Under the pieces are notes generated by a model, which saw nothing but the letters and a program-made list of their open reading frames with translations, did no database searches and was not told where the DNA came from. The position numbers were made by a program, and so were the translations under genes. Shown here piece after piece: positions 10,091 through 19,836 of a DNA stretch of 64,000 nt. The stretch's first letter is position 1. Each line of letters begins with the position of its first letter. Source of the DNA: Youhaiella tibetensis (GTDB taxonomy: Bacteria > Pseudomonadota > Alphaproteobacteria > Rhizobiales > Devosiaceae); contig NZ_CP041690.1 of assembly GCF_008000755.1 (NCBI RefSeq), positions 1,116,001 to 1,180,000 of the forward strand, read 5' to 3'.

Positions 10091-11539
10091 TTACGATCCC
10101 ATCGATCCTGGCAACCCGTCCAGGACCTTGCCGGGGTTGAGAATGCCCTTCGGGTCGAGCGCCTGCTTGATGGCGCGCATCATCTCCAGGGCCACTGGAT
10201 CCTTGTGTGACTTGAGCAGCTCGGTCTTGAGCTGGCCGATGCCGTGTTCGGCCGAGATCGAGCCTCCCAGGCGCGTGACGATCTCGTAGATCGCTTCATG
10301 CAACGGCTCTGCGCCCGCCATGAAGGCCTTTCCATCCGCGCCCGGCGGCTGGCTGAGATTGAAGTGGATGTTACCGTCCCCGAGATGGCCGAACGGGCAG
10401 GGTCGAATGCCGGGGAGCAGGCGCTCCACGGCCGCGCTGCCTTCCGCGATCAGCGCCGGCACGGCTGCGATCGGCACCGAGACGTCATGCTTGATCGATG
10501 CGCCCTCGCGGCTCTGTACGTCCGACATCTGCTCGCGGGTCGCCCACATCAGGTTGCGGTCATCGAGGGATTCGGCCACCACCGCATCGGCGATCGTGCC
10601 GTCCGAAAGCGCCGCTTCGAGGCCCGCCTGCAGCAGCCCGTAGGCGCCTCCCTTGGGGATCGAGATTTCCGCCAGCGCATACCAGGGCGAGGGCCCGGCG
10701 GATGGATCGCGGGCGATCATCCCGTGCTTGAGCTGCAGGTCGATCCCGAAACGCGGCATCAACTCGAACGCCGTGAGCTGCGTGCCCGCGCGCTCGCGGA
10801 GCCGATAGAAGAGTTGCAGCGCCGCCTCGGGCGAGGCCACGCTCACGAAGGCCGTCTCGTGAGCCTCGGGCAGGGGGAAGAGCTTGACGGTCGCCGCGGT
10901 GATGATCCCCAGCGTCCCCTCGGCGCCCACCAGCAGGTCCTTGAGGTCGTAGCCGGTATTGTCCTTCTTGAGCGCGTTGAGCCCCTGGTAGAGCCGTCCA
11001 TCGGCCAGCACCGCCTCGACGCCCAGGCACAGCTCGCGCGCGTTGCCATAGGCAAGCACCTGCACGCCACCGGCATTGGAGGAGAGAACACCCCCGATGC
11101 GCGCCGAACCCTGCGAGGCGATCCACAGTGGCAGCATGGCGCCTTCCGCCTCCGCTGCCCGGTGCGCTTCCTCGAGCGTCAGGCCGGCCTCGACGGTCAT
11201 GTGACCCGCATCGGCGTTGATGGTACGCACCTTGTTGAGGCGCGTCAGGCTGACGATCACCTCGTTGCCCGACAGAGGCACCTGCGCCCCGACCAGTCCC
11301 GTATTGCCGCCCTGGGGGATGAGCTTGACGTCATTGGCACTGGCCCATCGCGCAATGGCCTGCACTTCCTCCACGCTTCCCGGCTGCACCACCGCGACCG
11401 CCGTCTGGTGGAAGCGCTTGCGCGGCTCGTTGAGAAAGGCGCCCATCCTGGAGGTGTCGCCGATGACGGCGCCCGAACCGGCAATGCCGGACAGCGCTTC
11501 AATGATCTGCTTTGAGGTCAAGGACATGGAGCGGACCAT
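10091..11539 (-). CDS. FAD-linked oxidase of the DLD/GlcD family
   Basis: The 482-residue flavoprotein has an N-terminal PCMH FAD-binding domain ([60 protein letters not shown]) and a C-terminal FAD-oxidase domain ([28 protein letters not shown]). Family members oxidise D-2-hydroxy acids such as D-lactate or D-2-hydroxyglutarate and pass electrons to a cytochrome or flavoprotein partner; the exact substrate is open. The start at 11539 is preferred over the Met four codons later because GGGGAC lies eight bases upstream. It is divergent from fabI. The open frame continues much further upstream antisense to fabI and aroC, but that part is not coding. Confidence 0.93.
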   Translation of the reverse strand: MVRSMSLTSKQIIEALSGIAGSGAVIGDTSRMGAFLNEPRKRFHQTAVAVVQPGSVEEVQAIARWASANDVKLIPQGGNTGLVGAQVPLSGNEVIVSLTRLNKVRTINADAGHMTVEAGLTLEEAHRAAEAEGAMLPLWIASQGSARIGGVLSSNAGGVQVLAYGNARELCLGVEAVLADGRLYQGLNALKKDNTGYDLKDLLVGAEGTLGIITAATVKLFPLPEAHETAFVSVASPEAALQLFYRLRERAGTQLTAFELMPRFGIDLQLKHGMIARDPSAGPSPWYALAEISIPKGGAYGLLQAGLEAALSDGTIADAVVAESLDDRNLMWATREQMSDVQSREGASIKHDVSVPIAAVPALIAEGSAAVERLLPGIRPCPFGHLGDGNIHFNLSQPPGADGKAFMAGAEPLHEAIYEIVTRLGGSISAEHGIGQLKTELLKSHKDPVALEMMRAIKQALDPKGILNPGKVLDGLPGSMGS

Positions 11540-11629
11540 AATCTGTCCCCAGTCCGGCGAAAAGCTAGAACTTGCCCGGCTCCAAGCCCTGTGCGACAAG
11601 CGGGCCAGACAACTTTCGCGAGGATTCCG

Positions 11630-12433
11630 ATGGCTGATGGATTGATGGCCGGCAAGCGTGGCCTGATCATGGGTTTGGCCAACAACCGCTCGATCGCCTG
11701 GGGCATTGCCAAGGCCCTGCATGCGCAAGGGGCCGAAATCGCCCTCAGCTATCAGGGTGAAGCCCTCAAGAAGCGCGTCGAGCCGCTGGCAGCCGAAATC
11801 GGCAGCGATTTCCTGGTCGAATGCGACGTGGGCGACGAAGCGGCGATGGACCAGACCTTCGCCGAGATCAAGCAGCGCTGGGGCAAGCTCGACTTCGTCG
11901 TGCACGCCATCGGTTTCTCCAACAAGGAAGAGCTCGAAGGTCGCTACATCAACACCACGCGCGATAACTTCAAGCTGACGATGGACATCTCGGTCTATTC
12001 GTTCACCGCGGTCGCCAAGCGCGCCGAGGAGCTGATGAGCGAGGGTGGCTCGCTCCTGACGCTGACGTATTACGGCGCCGAAAAATACGTGCCGAACTAC
12101 AACGTCATGGGCGTTGCCAAGGCGGCGCTGGAAGCTTCGGTGCGCTACCTCGCCACTGACCTCGGCACCAAGGGCATCCGCGTAAACGCCATCTCGGCCG
12201 GCGCCATCAAGACCCTCGCCGCTTCGGGCATTTCCGGCCTGCGCGACATGCTGCACTGGCAGGAAGCCAATGCGCCCCTGCGCCGCAACGTCACCATCGA
12301 CGATGTCGGCGGAGCCGCCCTCTACCTGTTGTCGGATCTTTCGAGCGGTGTCTCGGGCGAGATCCACCACGTGGACGCCGGCTTCAACATTATCGGCATG
12401 CGCGTCCTCGACGAGCCGGCTGCCGCCCAATAA
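11630..12433 (+). CDS. fabI: Enoyl-[acyl-carrier-protein] reductase (NADH)
   Basis: FabI catalyses the last reduction of the type II fatty acid elongation cycle. The 267-residue protein starts [19 protein letters not shown] with the FabI-type nucleotide-binding motif, including the [11 protein letters not shown] helix start. The active-site pair Tyr-x6-Lys is Tyr157 and Lys164 in [13 protein letters not shown], preceded by Tyr147. A C-terminal [12 protein letters not shown] segment closes the fold. The start is ATG 11630 with AGGA upstream; the frame is open a little further but lacks the family N-terminus. It heads a plus-strand run with the phosphatase and aroC genes. Confidence 0.96.
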   Translation: MADGLMAGKRGLIMGLANNRSIAWGIAKALHAQGAEIALSYQGEALKKRVEPLAAEIGSDFLVECDVGDEAAMDQTFAEIKQRWGKLDFVVHAIGFSNKEELEGRYINTTRDNFKLTMDISVYSFTAVAKRAEELMSEGGSLLTLTYYGAEKYVPNYNVMGVAKAALEASVRYLATDLGTKGIRVNAISAGAIKTLAASGISGLRDMLHWQEANAPLRRNVTIDDVGGAALYLLSDLSSGVSGEIHHVDAGFNIIGMRVLDEPAAAQ

Positions 12434-12475
12434 CCGGGTGGCCGCCGCAAGCACCGGTGGACGGGAGCCGAATTC

Positions 12476-12492
12476 GCCCGCCTGCGGCGGGC
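12476..12492 (+). terminator. Short GC hairpin after fabI
   Basis: Perfect 7-bp arms GCCCGCC and GGCGGGC flank a 3-base loop, 43 bp after the fabI stop and 29 bp before the next start. It is followed by CATTTCG rather than a T run, so termination would be partial at best. Confidence 0.4.
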
Positions 12493-12520
12493 CATTTCGA
12501 TTGGTGTTTAGGGCATAGAG

Positions 12521-13141
12521 ATGACTGCACTCCAGTGGCCGGAACTGTATTTCATCCGGCACGGCCAAACCGACTGGAACGCCGAAAAGCGCTACCAGGG
12601 CCAGCGCGACATTCCGCTCAATGCCACGGGCCAGGGGCAGGCAGATCTCAACGGTCACACCTTGCGGCGGCTCTTCGAGGCGCGGCAGATTGATCCCAAC
12701 GCGCTTGAATGGCACGTTTCCCCGCTCGGACGCACCCGCGAAACCATGCAGCGCATCCGGGCGGCCTTCGACGGGCCGCTTCCCGAGGTCTCGATCGACC
12801 CCCGGCTGATGGAAATCTCCTTCGGCGCCCTGGAAGGGCTCCTGCATGCCGAACTCCCGTCCCACATGGCCACTGCGCCCGGCGACCGGGGCGCGGACTA
12901 CTGGGAATTTCGGCCCGAGGGCGGCGAGAACTATCTCGATGTCGAGGCACGCCTGAGCGACTTTGCGCTCGATCTGGGCGGCCCCTCGGTCGTGGTTGCC
13001 CATGGCGGCGTCGCGCGCGTCCTGCGGGTCCTGGTCCAGCACGCCCCGATCGCGGACGTTATCAACTGGACGCCGGCCCAGGATGTCATCATGCATTTCA
13101 CCGAAGGGCATCTGGAGTTGATCGGGGTCGACGACGTCTGA
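12521..13141 (+). CDS. Histidine phosphatase (phosphoglycerate-mutase-like)
   Basis: The 206-residue protein carries the LYFIRHGQTDWN motif with the phosphorylated His14, an Arg in the HVSPLGRTRETM segment, the catalytic Glu region MEISFGALEG, and the second His in VVVAHGGVARV. These define the histidine phosphatase superfamily. Whether it is a broad phosphatase or a cofactor-dependent phosphoglycerate mutase cannot be told; the short length favours a phosphatase. ATG at 12521. It lies between fabI and aroC, an order I recall from other Rhizobiales, so it may be co-transcribed with both. Confidence 0.9.
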   Translation: MTALQWPELYFIRHGQTDWNAEKRYQGQRDIPLNATGQGQADLNGHTLRRLFEARQIDPNALEWHVSPLGRTRETMQRIRAAFDGPLPEVSIDPRLMEISFGALEGLLHAELPSHMATAPGDRGADYWEFRPEGGENYLDVEARLSDFALDLGGPSVVVAHGGVARVLRVLVQHAPIADVINWTPAQDVIMHFTEGHLELIGVDDV

Positions 13142-13210
13142 ATTGACGTTGCCGGGCCATCTCCCTAGAACAGCCGCAGTTTCCCGCGGGTGTCGGGAGT
13201 AAGGAGCAGT

Positions 13211-14317
13211 ATGTCCTACAATACTTTCGGCCAGATGTTCCGCTTCACCACCTGGGGCGAGAGCCACGGTCCCGCTCTTGGCGTCGTGGTCGATGGCTGC
13301 CCGCCGGGCATCGCCATTTCTCCCGAAGTGATCCAGCGCGATCTCGACCGCCGCAAGCCCGGCCAGTCGCGTTTCACCACCCAGCGGCGCGAGGCCGACG
13401 AGGTCAAGATCCTCTCCGGCGTCTTCGAGGACGAGCGCACCGATGGCCTGCGCACCACTGGCACGCCGATTTCGCTGCTGATCGAAAACACCGACCAGCG
13501 CTCCAAGGACTACGGCGAGATCCGCGACAAATACCGTCCGGGCCACGCCGACTTCACCTATCACCAGAAATACGGCCTGCGCGACTACCGCGGCGGCGGA
13601 CGCTCCTCGGCCCGCGAGACGGCCGCGCGCGTTGCCGCCGGCGCCGTTGCGCGCCTCGTCATCCCCGAGGTCAGGATCCGGGCCAGCCTCGTCCAGGTCG
13701 GTCCGCACAAGATCGACTACGCCAATTTCGATTGGGACCAGGTCGACCAGAACCCTTTCTTCTGTGCCGATGCCAAGGCCGCCGCGATGTGGGCGGAATA
13801 TCTCGACGGTTTGCGCAAGTCCGGCGATTCCGTCGGCGCGGTCATCGAGGTGGTTGCCGAGAACGTGCCGGTCGGCTGGGGCGCGCCGATCTACGGCAAG
13901 CTGAGCGCCGACCTTGCCTCTGCCATGATGTCGATCAATGCCGTCAAGGGCGTCGAAATCGGCGCGGGCATGGAGGCGGCGAGCCTCACCGGCACGGCTA
14001 ACGCCGACCAGATGCGCGCCGGGCCTGACGCGCCCTATTTCCTCTCCAATTCCGCCGGCGGCATCCTGGGCGGCATCACGAACGGCGATCCGGTCGTGGT
14101 GCGCTTTGCGGTCAAACCGACCTCGTCGATCCTGACCCCGCGCCAGACGGTGACGACCGCGAACGAGGATACCGACATCATCACCAAGGGCCGCCACGAT
14201 CCGTGCGTGGGCATCCGCGCCGTTCCCATCGGCGAAGCGATGATGGCTGTGACGCTCGCCGACCACTTCCTGCGCCATCGTGCCCAGACCGGACGGCCGG
14301 GCGGCGTCGGATACTGA
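13211..14317 (+). CDS. aroC: Chorismate synthase
   Basis: AroC converts EPSP to chorismate, the end of the shikimate pathway, using reduced FMN. The 368-residue protein has the family signatures: [13 protein letters not shown] near the N-terminus, [34 protein letters not shown], and the late [12 protein letters not shown] and [13 protein letters not shown]. The start is ATG 13211 with a strong AAGGAG at 13201-13206; the frame runs further upstream but the SD decides. It is the last gene of the fabI run and is convergent with tlyA, with only 7 bp between the stops. Confidence 0.97.
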   Translation: MSYNTFGQMFRFTTWGESHGPALGVVVDGCPPGIAISPEVIQRDLDRRKPGQSRFTTQRREADEVKILSGVFEDERTDGLRTTGTPISLLIENTDQRSKDYGEIRDKYRPGHADFTYHQKYGLRDYRGGGRSSARETAARVAAGAVARLVIPEVRIRASLVQVGPHKIDYANFDWDQVDQNPFFCADAKAAAMWAEYLDGLRKSGDSVGAVIEVVAENVPVGWGAPIYGKLSADLASAMMSINAVKGVEIGAGMEAASLTGTANADQMRAGPDAPYFLSNSAGGILGGITNGDPVVVRFAVKPTSSILTPRQTVTTANEDTDIITKGRHDPCVGIRAVPIGEAMMAVTLADHFLRHRAQTGRPGGVGY

Positions 14318-14324
14318 GCGCGCG

Positions 14325-15062
14325 CTAGGCCTTCAGGAACACCGCGACGGTTTCGGTATTGCCGTCTCCGCCCGAAATGGGGGATGGGACCGAAACGCGG
14401 TGCGCCCAGCCTTCGTCGGCCAGGAACGTGATCACATCCGTAATCGCCCTCTCGATCGCGCCGGCATCGGTTACGATCCCGCCCTTGCCGACATTGTCGC
14501 GGCCCACCTCGAACTGCGGCTTGATGAGGATCACCGCTTCGGCGCCCGGGCGGCAGAGGGCAAGCGGCGCGGCCAGGACCTTCGTCACCGAAACGAAGCT
14601 GACATCGGAAACCAAGAGGTCGATGGGTTCGGGAATCTGGCCGGCATCGAGGTCGCGCGCGTTGACGCCTTCGAGCGAAACCACCCGGTTCGATCCGCGC
14701 AGGCGCTGATGGAGCTGGTCGTGCCCGACATCGACCGCATAGACCCGGGCCGCGCCACGCTCGAGCAGCACCTGCGTAAACCCGCCCGTCGAACTGCCGA
14801 CATCGAGGCAGGTCTTTCCTTCGACCGCGATTGCGCCCGCATCCAGCCCCGCCAGCAGCTTGAGCGCGGCGCGTGACACATATCGCGATGCAGGGTCGTC
14901 AAGGGCAATGGCGTCGCTCGCCGCCACCATCTGGTGCGGTTTGCCGGCCACTACGCCATTCACGGTGACCGTGCCGCGCAGGATCGCATCGCGTGCCCGC
15001 GCCCGGCTCGGCAGCAGCTTGCGCTGCTCCAGGGCCAGGTCGAGCCGGATCCGCTCGCTCAT
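14325..15062 (-). CDS. tlyA: TlyA family rRNA (cytidine-2'-O)-methyltransferase
   Basis: The 245-residue protein has an N-terminal S4 RNA-binding domain ([22 protein letters not shown], residues about 4-60, followed by a GTVTVNG turn) and an FtsJ-like SAM methyltransferase domain with [25 protein letters not shown] and [10 protein letters not shown]. TlyA proteins 2'-O-methylate cytidines in rRNA; some also act as hemolysins, but I see no support for that here. The start ATG at 15062 overlaps the xseB stop by ATGA, indicating translational coupling. In several Rhizobiales dxs lies between xseB and tlyA; it does not here. Confidence 0.94.
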   Translation of the reverse strand: MSERIRLDLALEQRKLLPSRARARDAILRGTVTVNGVVAGKPHQMVAASDAIALDDPASRYVSRAALKLLAGLDAGAIAVEGKTCLDVGSSTGGFTQVLLERGAARVYAVDVGHDQLHQRLRGSNRVVSLEGVNARDLDAGQIPEPIDLLVSDVSFVSVTKVLAAPLALCRPGAEAVILIKPQFEVGRDNVGKGGIVTDAGAIERAITDVITFLADEGWAHRVSVPSPISGGDGNTETVAVFLKA

Positions 15063-15310
15063 CTCTCGTCGAGAGGCTCGGTGCCGGCGGGCTTGCCGTC
15101 GCGCGAGAGCGTAATCTTCTCGATGCGCGCCTCGGCAGTCTTGAGCAATCCATCGCAATGGGCCTTGAGCGCTTCGCCGCGCTCATAGATCGCGATCGAT
15201 TCCTGCAAGGGCGCGCGGCCGCTCTCGAGCTTCTGGACGATAGTCTCCAGTTCCTCGAGCGCCCGCTCGAAGCTCATTGCCTTGATGTCTTCGTTGATGT
15301 TCTCGGCCAT
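15059..15310 (-). CDS. xseB: Exodeoxyribonuclease VII small subunit
   Basis: The 83-residue protein matches Xse[20 protein letters not shown], then [19 protein letters not shown], two helices that coil around the large XseA subunit. The complex degrades single-stranded DNA into oligonucleotides. Length is typical. ATG 15310. It sits 21 bp after the HDAC-family gene's stop and overlaps tlyA by 4 bp, so the three genes form a probable operon. The large-subunit gene is not in the window. Confidence 0.95.
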   Translation of the reverse strand: MAENINEDIKAMSFERALEELETIVQKLESGRAPLQESIAIYERGEALKAHCDGLLKTAEARIEKITLSRDGKPAGTEPLDER

Positions 15311-15330
15311 GGCAGAATCCCGGTGGGCGG

Positions 15331-16263
15331 TTAGAGCGTGCCGTCTTGTAGCATCGTGACGTGGCTTGTCACCCCTTCGGCAAGCCCGTGCAGGTCATAT
15401 CCACCTTCCAGCAGGGAGACGAGCCGGTTGCCGCATCGCCTCTCGGCAATGTCCATCAGCTTGCCCGTGACCCATGCATAGTCCTGCGGGTGCCAGTTCA
15501 GCTGCGCCAGCGGATCGCGGTAATCCGCGTCGAAACCGGCCGAGACGAAGAGAAAATCCGGCGAGAAGGCATCGATGGCCGGCAGGATCGCCTCGAGATA
15601 GGCAATCCGCATCGCCTCGCCATCGGTGCCGGCCTGCAGCGGCACGTTGAGGATGTTGCCTACCCCGTGCTCGTCGGGGCGACCCGTGCCGGGGTAGAGC
15701 GGCATCTGATGGCTCGACGCGTAGAAGACCGTGGGATCGTCCTTGAAGATATCCTGCGTGCCGTTGCCGTGATGGACATCGAAGTCGACGATCGCCACGC
15801 GCTCCGCGCCATACTTGCGCTGCGCCTCGCGTGCTGTGATCGCGATGGTATTGATGAGGCAAAAGCCCATCGGGTTGACGATCTCGGCGTGGTGGCCGGG
15901 TGGACGGATGGCGCAGAAGGCGTTGTCGACCTCGCCCATCGCCACCGCATCGAGTGCCGCCAGCGCTCCCCCGAGCCCCGTCGCGGCAGCATCCAGCGAG
16001 CCTGCCGAGATGAACGTATCCTCGTCGATCTGGCCGATGCCCTCGGCGGGTCGCGCGTCGCGCAGCCGCGCCAGATAGTCGCGGTCATGGGCGAGCTGCA
16101 CCAGCGACAGGTCGCCGGAGGGCGCCATGCGGCGCTTGAGCGGCGCGAAGCGGTCATGGGAAAGCGCTTGTTCCACCGCACGTACGCGGTCGGCGCGCTC
16201 GGGATGCCCCGATGGCGTCACATGACTTTCAAAGTTAGCTTGGCTAATAAGGAGAGTGGTCAT
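15331..16263 (-). CDS. Histone deacetylase family protein
   Basis: The 310-residue protein is a zinc-dependent deacetylase of the HDAC/acetoin utilisation type. The active-site His pair is in [12 protein letters not shown]; zinc ligands lie in [15 protein letters not shown] (Asp and His) and in [12 protein letters not shown] (Asp); a late EGGYDLHGL holds the catalytic-site Gly-Tyr. In bacteria these enzymes remove acyl groups from polyamines, small amides or protein lysines; the substrate here is not clear. ATG 16263, divergent from the Sua5 gene with 69 bp between. It heads the HDAC-xseB-tlyA run. Confidence 0.93.
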   Translation of the reverse strand: MTTLLISQANFESHVTPSGHPERADRVRAVEQALSHDRFAPLKRRMAPSGDLSLVQLAHDRDYLARLRDARPAEGIGQIDEDTFISAGSLDAAATGLGGALAALDAVAMGEVDNAFCAIRPPGHHAEIVNPMGFCLINTIAITAREAQRKYGAERVAIVDFDVHHGNGTQDIFKDDPTVFYASSHQMPLYPGTGRPDEHGVGNILNVPLQAGTDGEAMRIAYLEAILPAIDAFSPDFLFVSAGFDADYRDPLAQLNWHPQDYAWVTGKLMDIAERRCGNRLVSLLEGGYDLHGLAEGVTSHVTMLQDGTL

Positions 16264-16332
16264 GCTTGGTACGTCGCGATGCCGCCGGTATGTCTTCTTG
16301 ACGTGGCACGCCCCCCTTGTCAAACAGCGCGC

Positions 16333-17277
16333 ATGAATAAGCACCTGATCGATCCGCAGAGCGTCCAAGAGGCCGCAGACATTCTCATCTCGGGCAGGGT
16401 TTGCGCCTTCCCTACCGAGACCGTCTATGGTCTTGGGGCAGACGCCACCAATTCGGACGCGGTGCTCTCGATCTACGAGACCAAGGGCCGGCCCCGCTTC
16501 AATCCCCTGATCGTCCATTGCGCGAACCTGGACATGGCCGAGAGCCTTGCCGAGTTCTCGCCCCTGGCCAAGCGCCTCGCCAAGGCCTGGCCCGGCCCGC
16601 TCACGCTCGTGCTGCCGCAGAAGTCCGGCAACAAGATTTCCGATATCGTGACGGCCGGCCTCGATACCATCGCCATCCGCATTCCAGACCATCCCCTGGC
16701 GCTCGATCTCATTCGCGCCGCCGGTCGTCCACTGGCTGCGCCCTCGGCCAATCCTTCCGGCCGCCTGTCGCCGACCAACGCCTACCAGGTGCGTATCGGT
16801 TTCGGCGGCCGCGTGCCTGTGCTCGATGGCGGTCCGTGCGAGGCGGGCGTCGAATCCACCATCCTCAAGGTCGTCGGTGACAGTGTCGTGCAACTGCGCG
16901 CCGGCGCCCTGGCTCGCGACGAGGCCGAGCGGATGCTCGGGCGCCGCATCGAGGTCGCCGAGCATGACGCGGCCATAGCCGCGCCCGGCATGTTGCCGAG
17001 CCACTACGCGCCACAGGCCACCTTGCGTCTCAACGCCGAAGCGCCCTTTGCCGACGAGGCCTACCTGGCCTTCGGCCCCGCTCCTGCCACCGACCGCCCC
17101 TTGCTCAATCTCTCGCCCACCGCGCGCCTGCACGAGGCGGCGCGCAATCTCTTCGCCATGCTCCATGACCTCGACGCGATGGGTGTCGGCAAGATCGCCG
17201 TGGCCCCGATCCCGGAAGAGGGGCTGGGCGAAGCGATCAACGATCGCCTGCAACGGGCGGCTGCGCCCCGCGCCTAG
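16333..17277 (+). CDS. L-threonylcarbamoyladenylate synthase (Sua5 type)
   Basis: This enzyme makes threonylcarbamoyl-AMP from threonine, bicarbonate and ATP for the t6A modification of tRNAs. The 314-residue protein has the YrdC domain first (FPTETVYGLGADATN, KGRPRFNPLIVH, WPGPLTLVLP, AAPSANPSGRLSPT, DGGPCEAGVESTI) and then the Sua5-type C-terminal domain after the linker PGMLPSHYAPQ. That two-domain length distinguishes it from the shorter TsaC. ATG 16333. The following 9-bp GC hairpin has its T run on the other strand, so it serves bioY rather than this gene. Confidence 0.95.
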   Translation: MNKHLIDPQSVQEAADILISGRVCAFPTETVYGLGADATNSDAVLSIYETKGRPRFNPLIVHCANLDMAESLAEFSPLAKRLAKAWPGPLTLVLPQKSGNKISDIVTAGLDTIAIRIPDHPLALDLIRAAGRPLAAPSANPSGRLSPTNAYQVRIGFGGRVPVLDGGPCEAGVESTILKVVGDSVVQLRAGALARDEAERMLGRRIEVAEHDAAIAAPGMLPSHYAPQATLRLNAEAPFADEAYLAFGPAPATDRPLLNLSPTARLHEAARNLFAMLHDLDAMGVGKIAVAPIPEEGLGEAINDRLQRAAAPRA

Positions 17278-17284
17278 GCGAACG

Positions 17285-17310
17285 AAAAAGGCCGGCTCAA
17301 TGAGCCGGCC
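17285..17310 (-). terminator. Rho-independent terminator of bioY
   Basis: Arms GGCCGGCTC and GAGCCGGCC (17290-17298 and 17302-17310) close a 3-base loop. Read on the minus strand the hairpin is followed by TTTTTC, and it starts 25 bp past the bioY stop. On the plus strand no T run follows. Confidence 0.8.
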
Positions 17311-17335
17311 CTTGCAATTCAATGGTGCCGAAAGA

Positions 17336-17953
17336 TCAGGCCTTACGGCTGCCCAGCAGCGCCCAGGCGCCGGTCACGGTCATCGCGGCGAAGGCCATCT
17401 TGATGATGTCCCAAACGATGAACGGCTGCACCGCAACGGCGAAGGCCGAGCCGAGCACGTTGCTCTGGTCGATCCAGGTGGTGCCGGCGGCCAGCATCAG
17501 GAGCCATACGAACCCGAGGGCAAAGCAGACGGCGTCCGCCGCGACCATCACGCCGAACAGCGCCAGCGGACGGCGCGAGAGGCCGGCATCGGCGGCGCGG
17601 CCGATAATGTAGGCCATCGGGATCATGCCCACGATAAACCCGAAGGTCGGCGACATGAGGTAGGCGATCCCGCCCCCGCGCGCGAAGACCGGCAGGCCGA
17701 GCAGGCCCTGGGCGATGTAGGCAACGACGGTCGCCACGCCGATCCGCCAGCCGAATGCTGCCGACAGCACTGCCACGGTGAGGGTCTGGAAAGTGACGGG
17801 AACCGGGATCAGCGGAATGTTGATCCGCGCGGAAACCGCCAGGAGAATCGTGCCCGCGAGGACGGTGAAGGCGTTGGCCACCATACGGTTGGTGTCGGCC
17901 TTCGGCTCGAGCACGCCCAGGATCGTATTCGGGGTCGTCAGAGTTAGCGCCAT
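17336..17953 (-). CDS. bioY: Biotin transporter BioY (ECF S component)
   Basis: The 205-residue membrane protein has about six hydrophobic segments and the BioY pattern: NIPLIPVPVTFQTLTV near residue 45-60, GLLGLPVFARGGGIAYLMSPTFG, and FVWLLMLAAG. BioY binds biotin and moves it across the inner membrane alone or with the ECF module BioMN; no bioM or bioN is nearby. ATG 17953. I looked for a BioR-type palindrome in the 65 bp upstream and found none. A strong terminator follows, so it is a single-gene unit. Confidence 0.94.
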   Translation of the reverse strand: MALTLTTPNTILGVLEPKADTNRMVANAFTVLAGTILLAVSARINIPLIPVPVTFQTLTVAVLSAAFGWRIGVATVVAYIAQGLLGLPVFARGGGIAYLMSPTFGFIVGMIPMAYIIGRAADAGLSRRPLALFGVMVAADAVCFALGFVWLLMLAAGTTWIDQSNVLGSAFAVAVQPFIVWDIIKMAFAAMTVTGAWALLGSRKA

Positions 17954-18018
17954 TGCGATAAAGGTCCACCCAAGAAACTATGTTCGATTATTTCTAGTCA
18001 GTGGAATCCGGCAACGCA

Positions 18019-18933
18019 ATGACCTCTGTGCCTTCCCTGGTGTTCAACACAGACTTTGATCCGCAAATCGGGGCGCCTGTAGCGGTCATTCCCGGGTTGG
18101 AGCGCCTGACGGCGCCCAATGCCAGCCCCTATACGTTCACCGGCACCAATACCTTTCTCATCGGCCGCGATCGCCTGGCCATTATCGATCCGGGGCCCGA
18201 CGACGATGCTCATCTGGCAGCGCTTCTCGCCGCCATCGCCGGCCGTCCGGTCGAGGCGATCGTCCTGACCCACACTCACAAGGATCACTCCGCCCTCGTT
18301 CCGCGCCTCCGCGCCGCAACCGGTGCCCCGGTCTGGTTCGAAGGGCGCCACAGGCTGTCGCGCCCGCTGCATCCGTTCGAGATCAACACCCTGTCGCGGT
18401 CATGCGACTGGCGGCTGGTCCCGGATCGCGTTCTTAAGGACGGCGAAGTTCTCAGCTTTGACGGCATGGAGCTGGAAGTCATCGCGACGCCGGGCCATTG
18501 CGCCAATCACCTGGCGTTCGGCCTCCGCAGCACGCCGCTGCTGCTCACCGGCGATCACGTCATGGGCTGGAATTCCACCCTGGTCGCCGTTCCCGATGGC
18601 TCGATGGGCGACTATTTCGCTTCCCTCGAGCGGATCATTGCCAGTCCCTACGCACAGTTTCATCCCGCCCACGGCGGTCCCATCATCGAGGGGCAGAGCT
18701 ATGCGCGCGCGCTCAAGGCGCATCGCGAGTTGCGAAACGCCCAGATAGTTGAAGCCGTAGGCGCGGGAGCCCAGTCCATCGGCGCCGTCGTGCAGTCCAT
18801 CTACCCTCAGCAGTCCCCGGCAATCCGGATGGCTGCAGCCATGACGGTGCGCGCCCATGTCGAGTATCTGGCCGGGCAGGGTGCGTTGCGCATGCGCCGG
18901 ACGCTACTGGGGACGCAGCTGGCACCCGCCTGA
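18019..18933 (+). CDS. MBL-fold metallo-hydrolase
   Basis: The 304-residue protein has the metallo-beta-lactamase fold. The HxHxDH motif is HTHKDHSALV, a second metal His is in ATPGHCANHLAF, and later LLTGDHVMGW and HPAHGG supply the remaining ligands. The C-terminal third (KAHRELRNAQIVEAVG, plus a helix) resembles LACTB2-like hydrolases, which act on RNA or on thioesters and lactones. Substrate not assignable. ATG 18019 is chosen; GTG 18001 is an alternative, and neither has a good SD. It runs convergent to the DUF1499 gene with no gap. Confidence 0.88.
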   Translation: MTSVPSLVFNTDFDPQIGAPVAVIPGLERLTAPNASPYTFTGTNTFLIGRDRLAIIDPGPDDDAHLAALLAAIAGRPVEAIVLTHTHKDHSALVPRLRAATGAPVWFEGRHRLSRPLHPFEINTLSRSCDWRLVPDRVLKDGEVLSFDGMELEVIATPGHCANHLAFGLRSTPLLLTGDHVMGWNSTLVAVPDGSMGDYFASLERIIASPYAQFHPAHGGPIIEGQSYARALKAHRELRNAQIVEAVGAGAQSIGAVVQSIYPQQSPAIRMAAAMTVRAHVEYLAGQGALRMRRTLLGTQLAPA

Positions 18934-19821
18934 TCAATCGGGCGGCGGCGCCTCTGTGTCGAAGGGATCGGGCGGCGGCGGTCGCAGGTCACTGGGACGC
19001 TCCGCCGGCACGACGGTATCGGTGTCGTTCCGCGTTTCCTGCGGGGGCGGGGCTGCCGGCTCGGACGGCGCGCCGAGCACACTGTCGCGCAGCACGCCGG
19101 TGACGGCATTGTCGAGCGCCACCAGGAATTCCTCGATGCGTTGCCCGTTGGCCCCGAGATCGGAAAAGCTCGGCGTCAGCGATGCGGACCGCATGTCGAC
19201 CTTGGCTCCGCCATTGGCCGTAGCGACGCGGATCGCCACTTCGTCGCGCCAGCCCAGCCAGGTCGTGACCACGGCATCGATCTGGCCGTCGCTGCGCACC
19301 GTTGCCGGCGCCTGGCGCAGGCGCACGTCCCAACCCCAGTCGCTCACGAGCTTGGCTACCAGATCGTAGACCTGCGGTGCGCCCAGGGGGTAGGAGCGGG
19401 TCTTGGCATTGGGAAAGGCAGCTTCGATAGCGCCGCCCGTCTCCCCGGGGGTTTGACCTCCGGCGGCCAGCGCCAGCTTGAGTTCAGGGTCGGTCGAGAC
19501 ATCGGTTACGCGCGGATAGCGGCTGGCTTCCAGTACGCCATAGGCGAGGGGTGCAAGGCAGATAAGGCTGAGCACCAGCCCGCCAAACGCGCGGTCCCAA
19601 CCGCGATCGCCGCTGATCCAGAGCCGCACGAGCGCCACCAGGCTGGCGACCAGCGCCATGCCCGCGACCACCGCCGCGACCAGTTCCATGGCATGGAAAG
19701 CCTCGGTGGCGATGACCTGCTGGCGGTGGAGAATGACGGGTATAACGGCCAGCGGGATCGCGAAGCTTGCGAGCCGCCGGGCCCAGATTGCCCACTTGGA
19801 CGTCCGGATGAGGATACGCAT
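18934..19821 (-). CDS. DUF1499 membrane protein with proline-rich tail
   Basis: The 295-residue protein begins with three hydrophobic segments (about residues 12-30, 45-65 and 80-98), followed by the DUF1499 domain (ASRYPRVTDVSTDPE, then a VYDLVAKLVSDWGWDVR segment and a beta-rich part to about residue 250). The last 40 residues are low-complexity Pro/Asp/Glu, ending with PPPPDPFDTEAPPPD. DUF1499 proteins have no established function. The stop directly abuts the MBL gene stop. It lies 15 bp downstream of pdxH on the same strand, so it is probably co-transcribed with it. Confidence 0.88.
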   Translation of the reverse strand: MRILIRTSKWAIWARRLASFAIPLAVIPVILHRQQVIATEAFHAMELVAAVVAGMALVASLVALVRLWISGDRGWDRAFGGLVLSLICLAPLAYGVLEASRYPRVTDVSTDPELKLALAAGGQTPGETGGAIEAAFPNAKTRSYPLGAPQVYDLVAKLVSDWGWDVRLRQAPATVRSDGQIDAVVTTWLGWRDEVAIRVATANGGAKVDMRSASLTPSFSDLGANGQRIEEFLVALDNAVTGVLRDSVLGAPSEPAAPPPQETRNDTDTVVPAERPSDLRPPPPDPFDTEAPPPD

Positions 19822-19836
19822 CGCCCCCTCGATGCG

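Noticed and set aside
10091-14278. Very long open frame on the minus strand (about 1395 codons) covering the FAD oxidase and the region antisense to fabI, the phosphatase and aroC.
   Set aside because: Only the part from 11539 to 10091 has protein family motifs; the rest is a low-stop shadow of plus-strand genes, caused by high GC. fabI and aroC have clear motifs and SD sites.
15331-17322. Apparent fusion of the HDAC-like protein with an upstream 350-residue extension.
   Set aside because: The extension is antisense to the Sua5 gene; a good ATG at 16263 opens the family N-terminus.
17954-18018. Search for a BioR box or riboswitch upstream of bioY.
   Set aside because: No TTATMKATAA-type palindrome and too little leader for a riboswitch before the divergent MBL gene.
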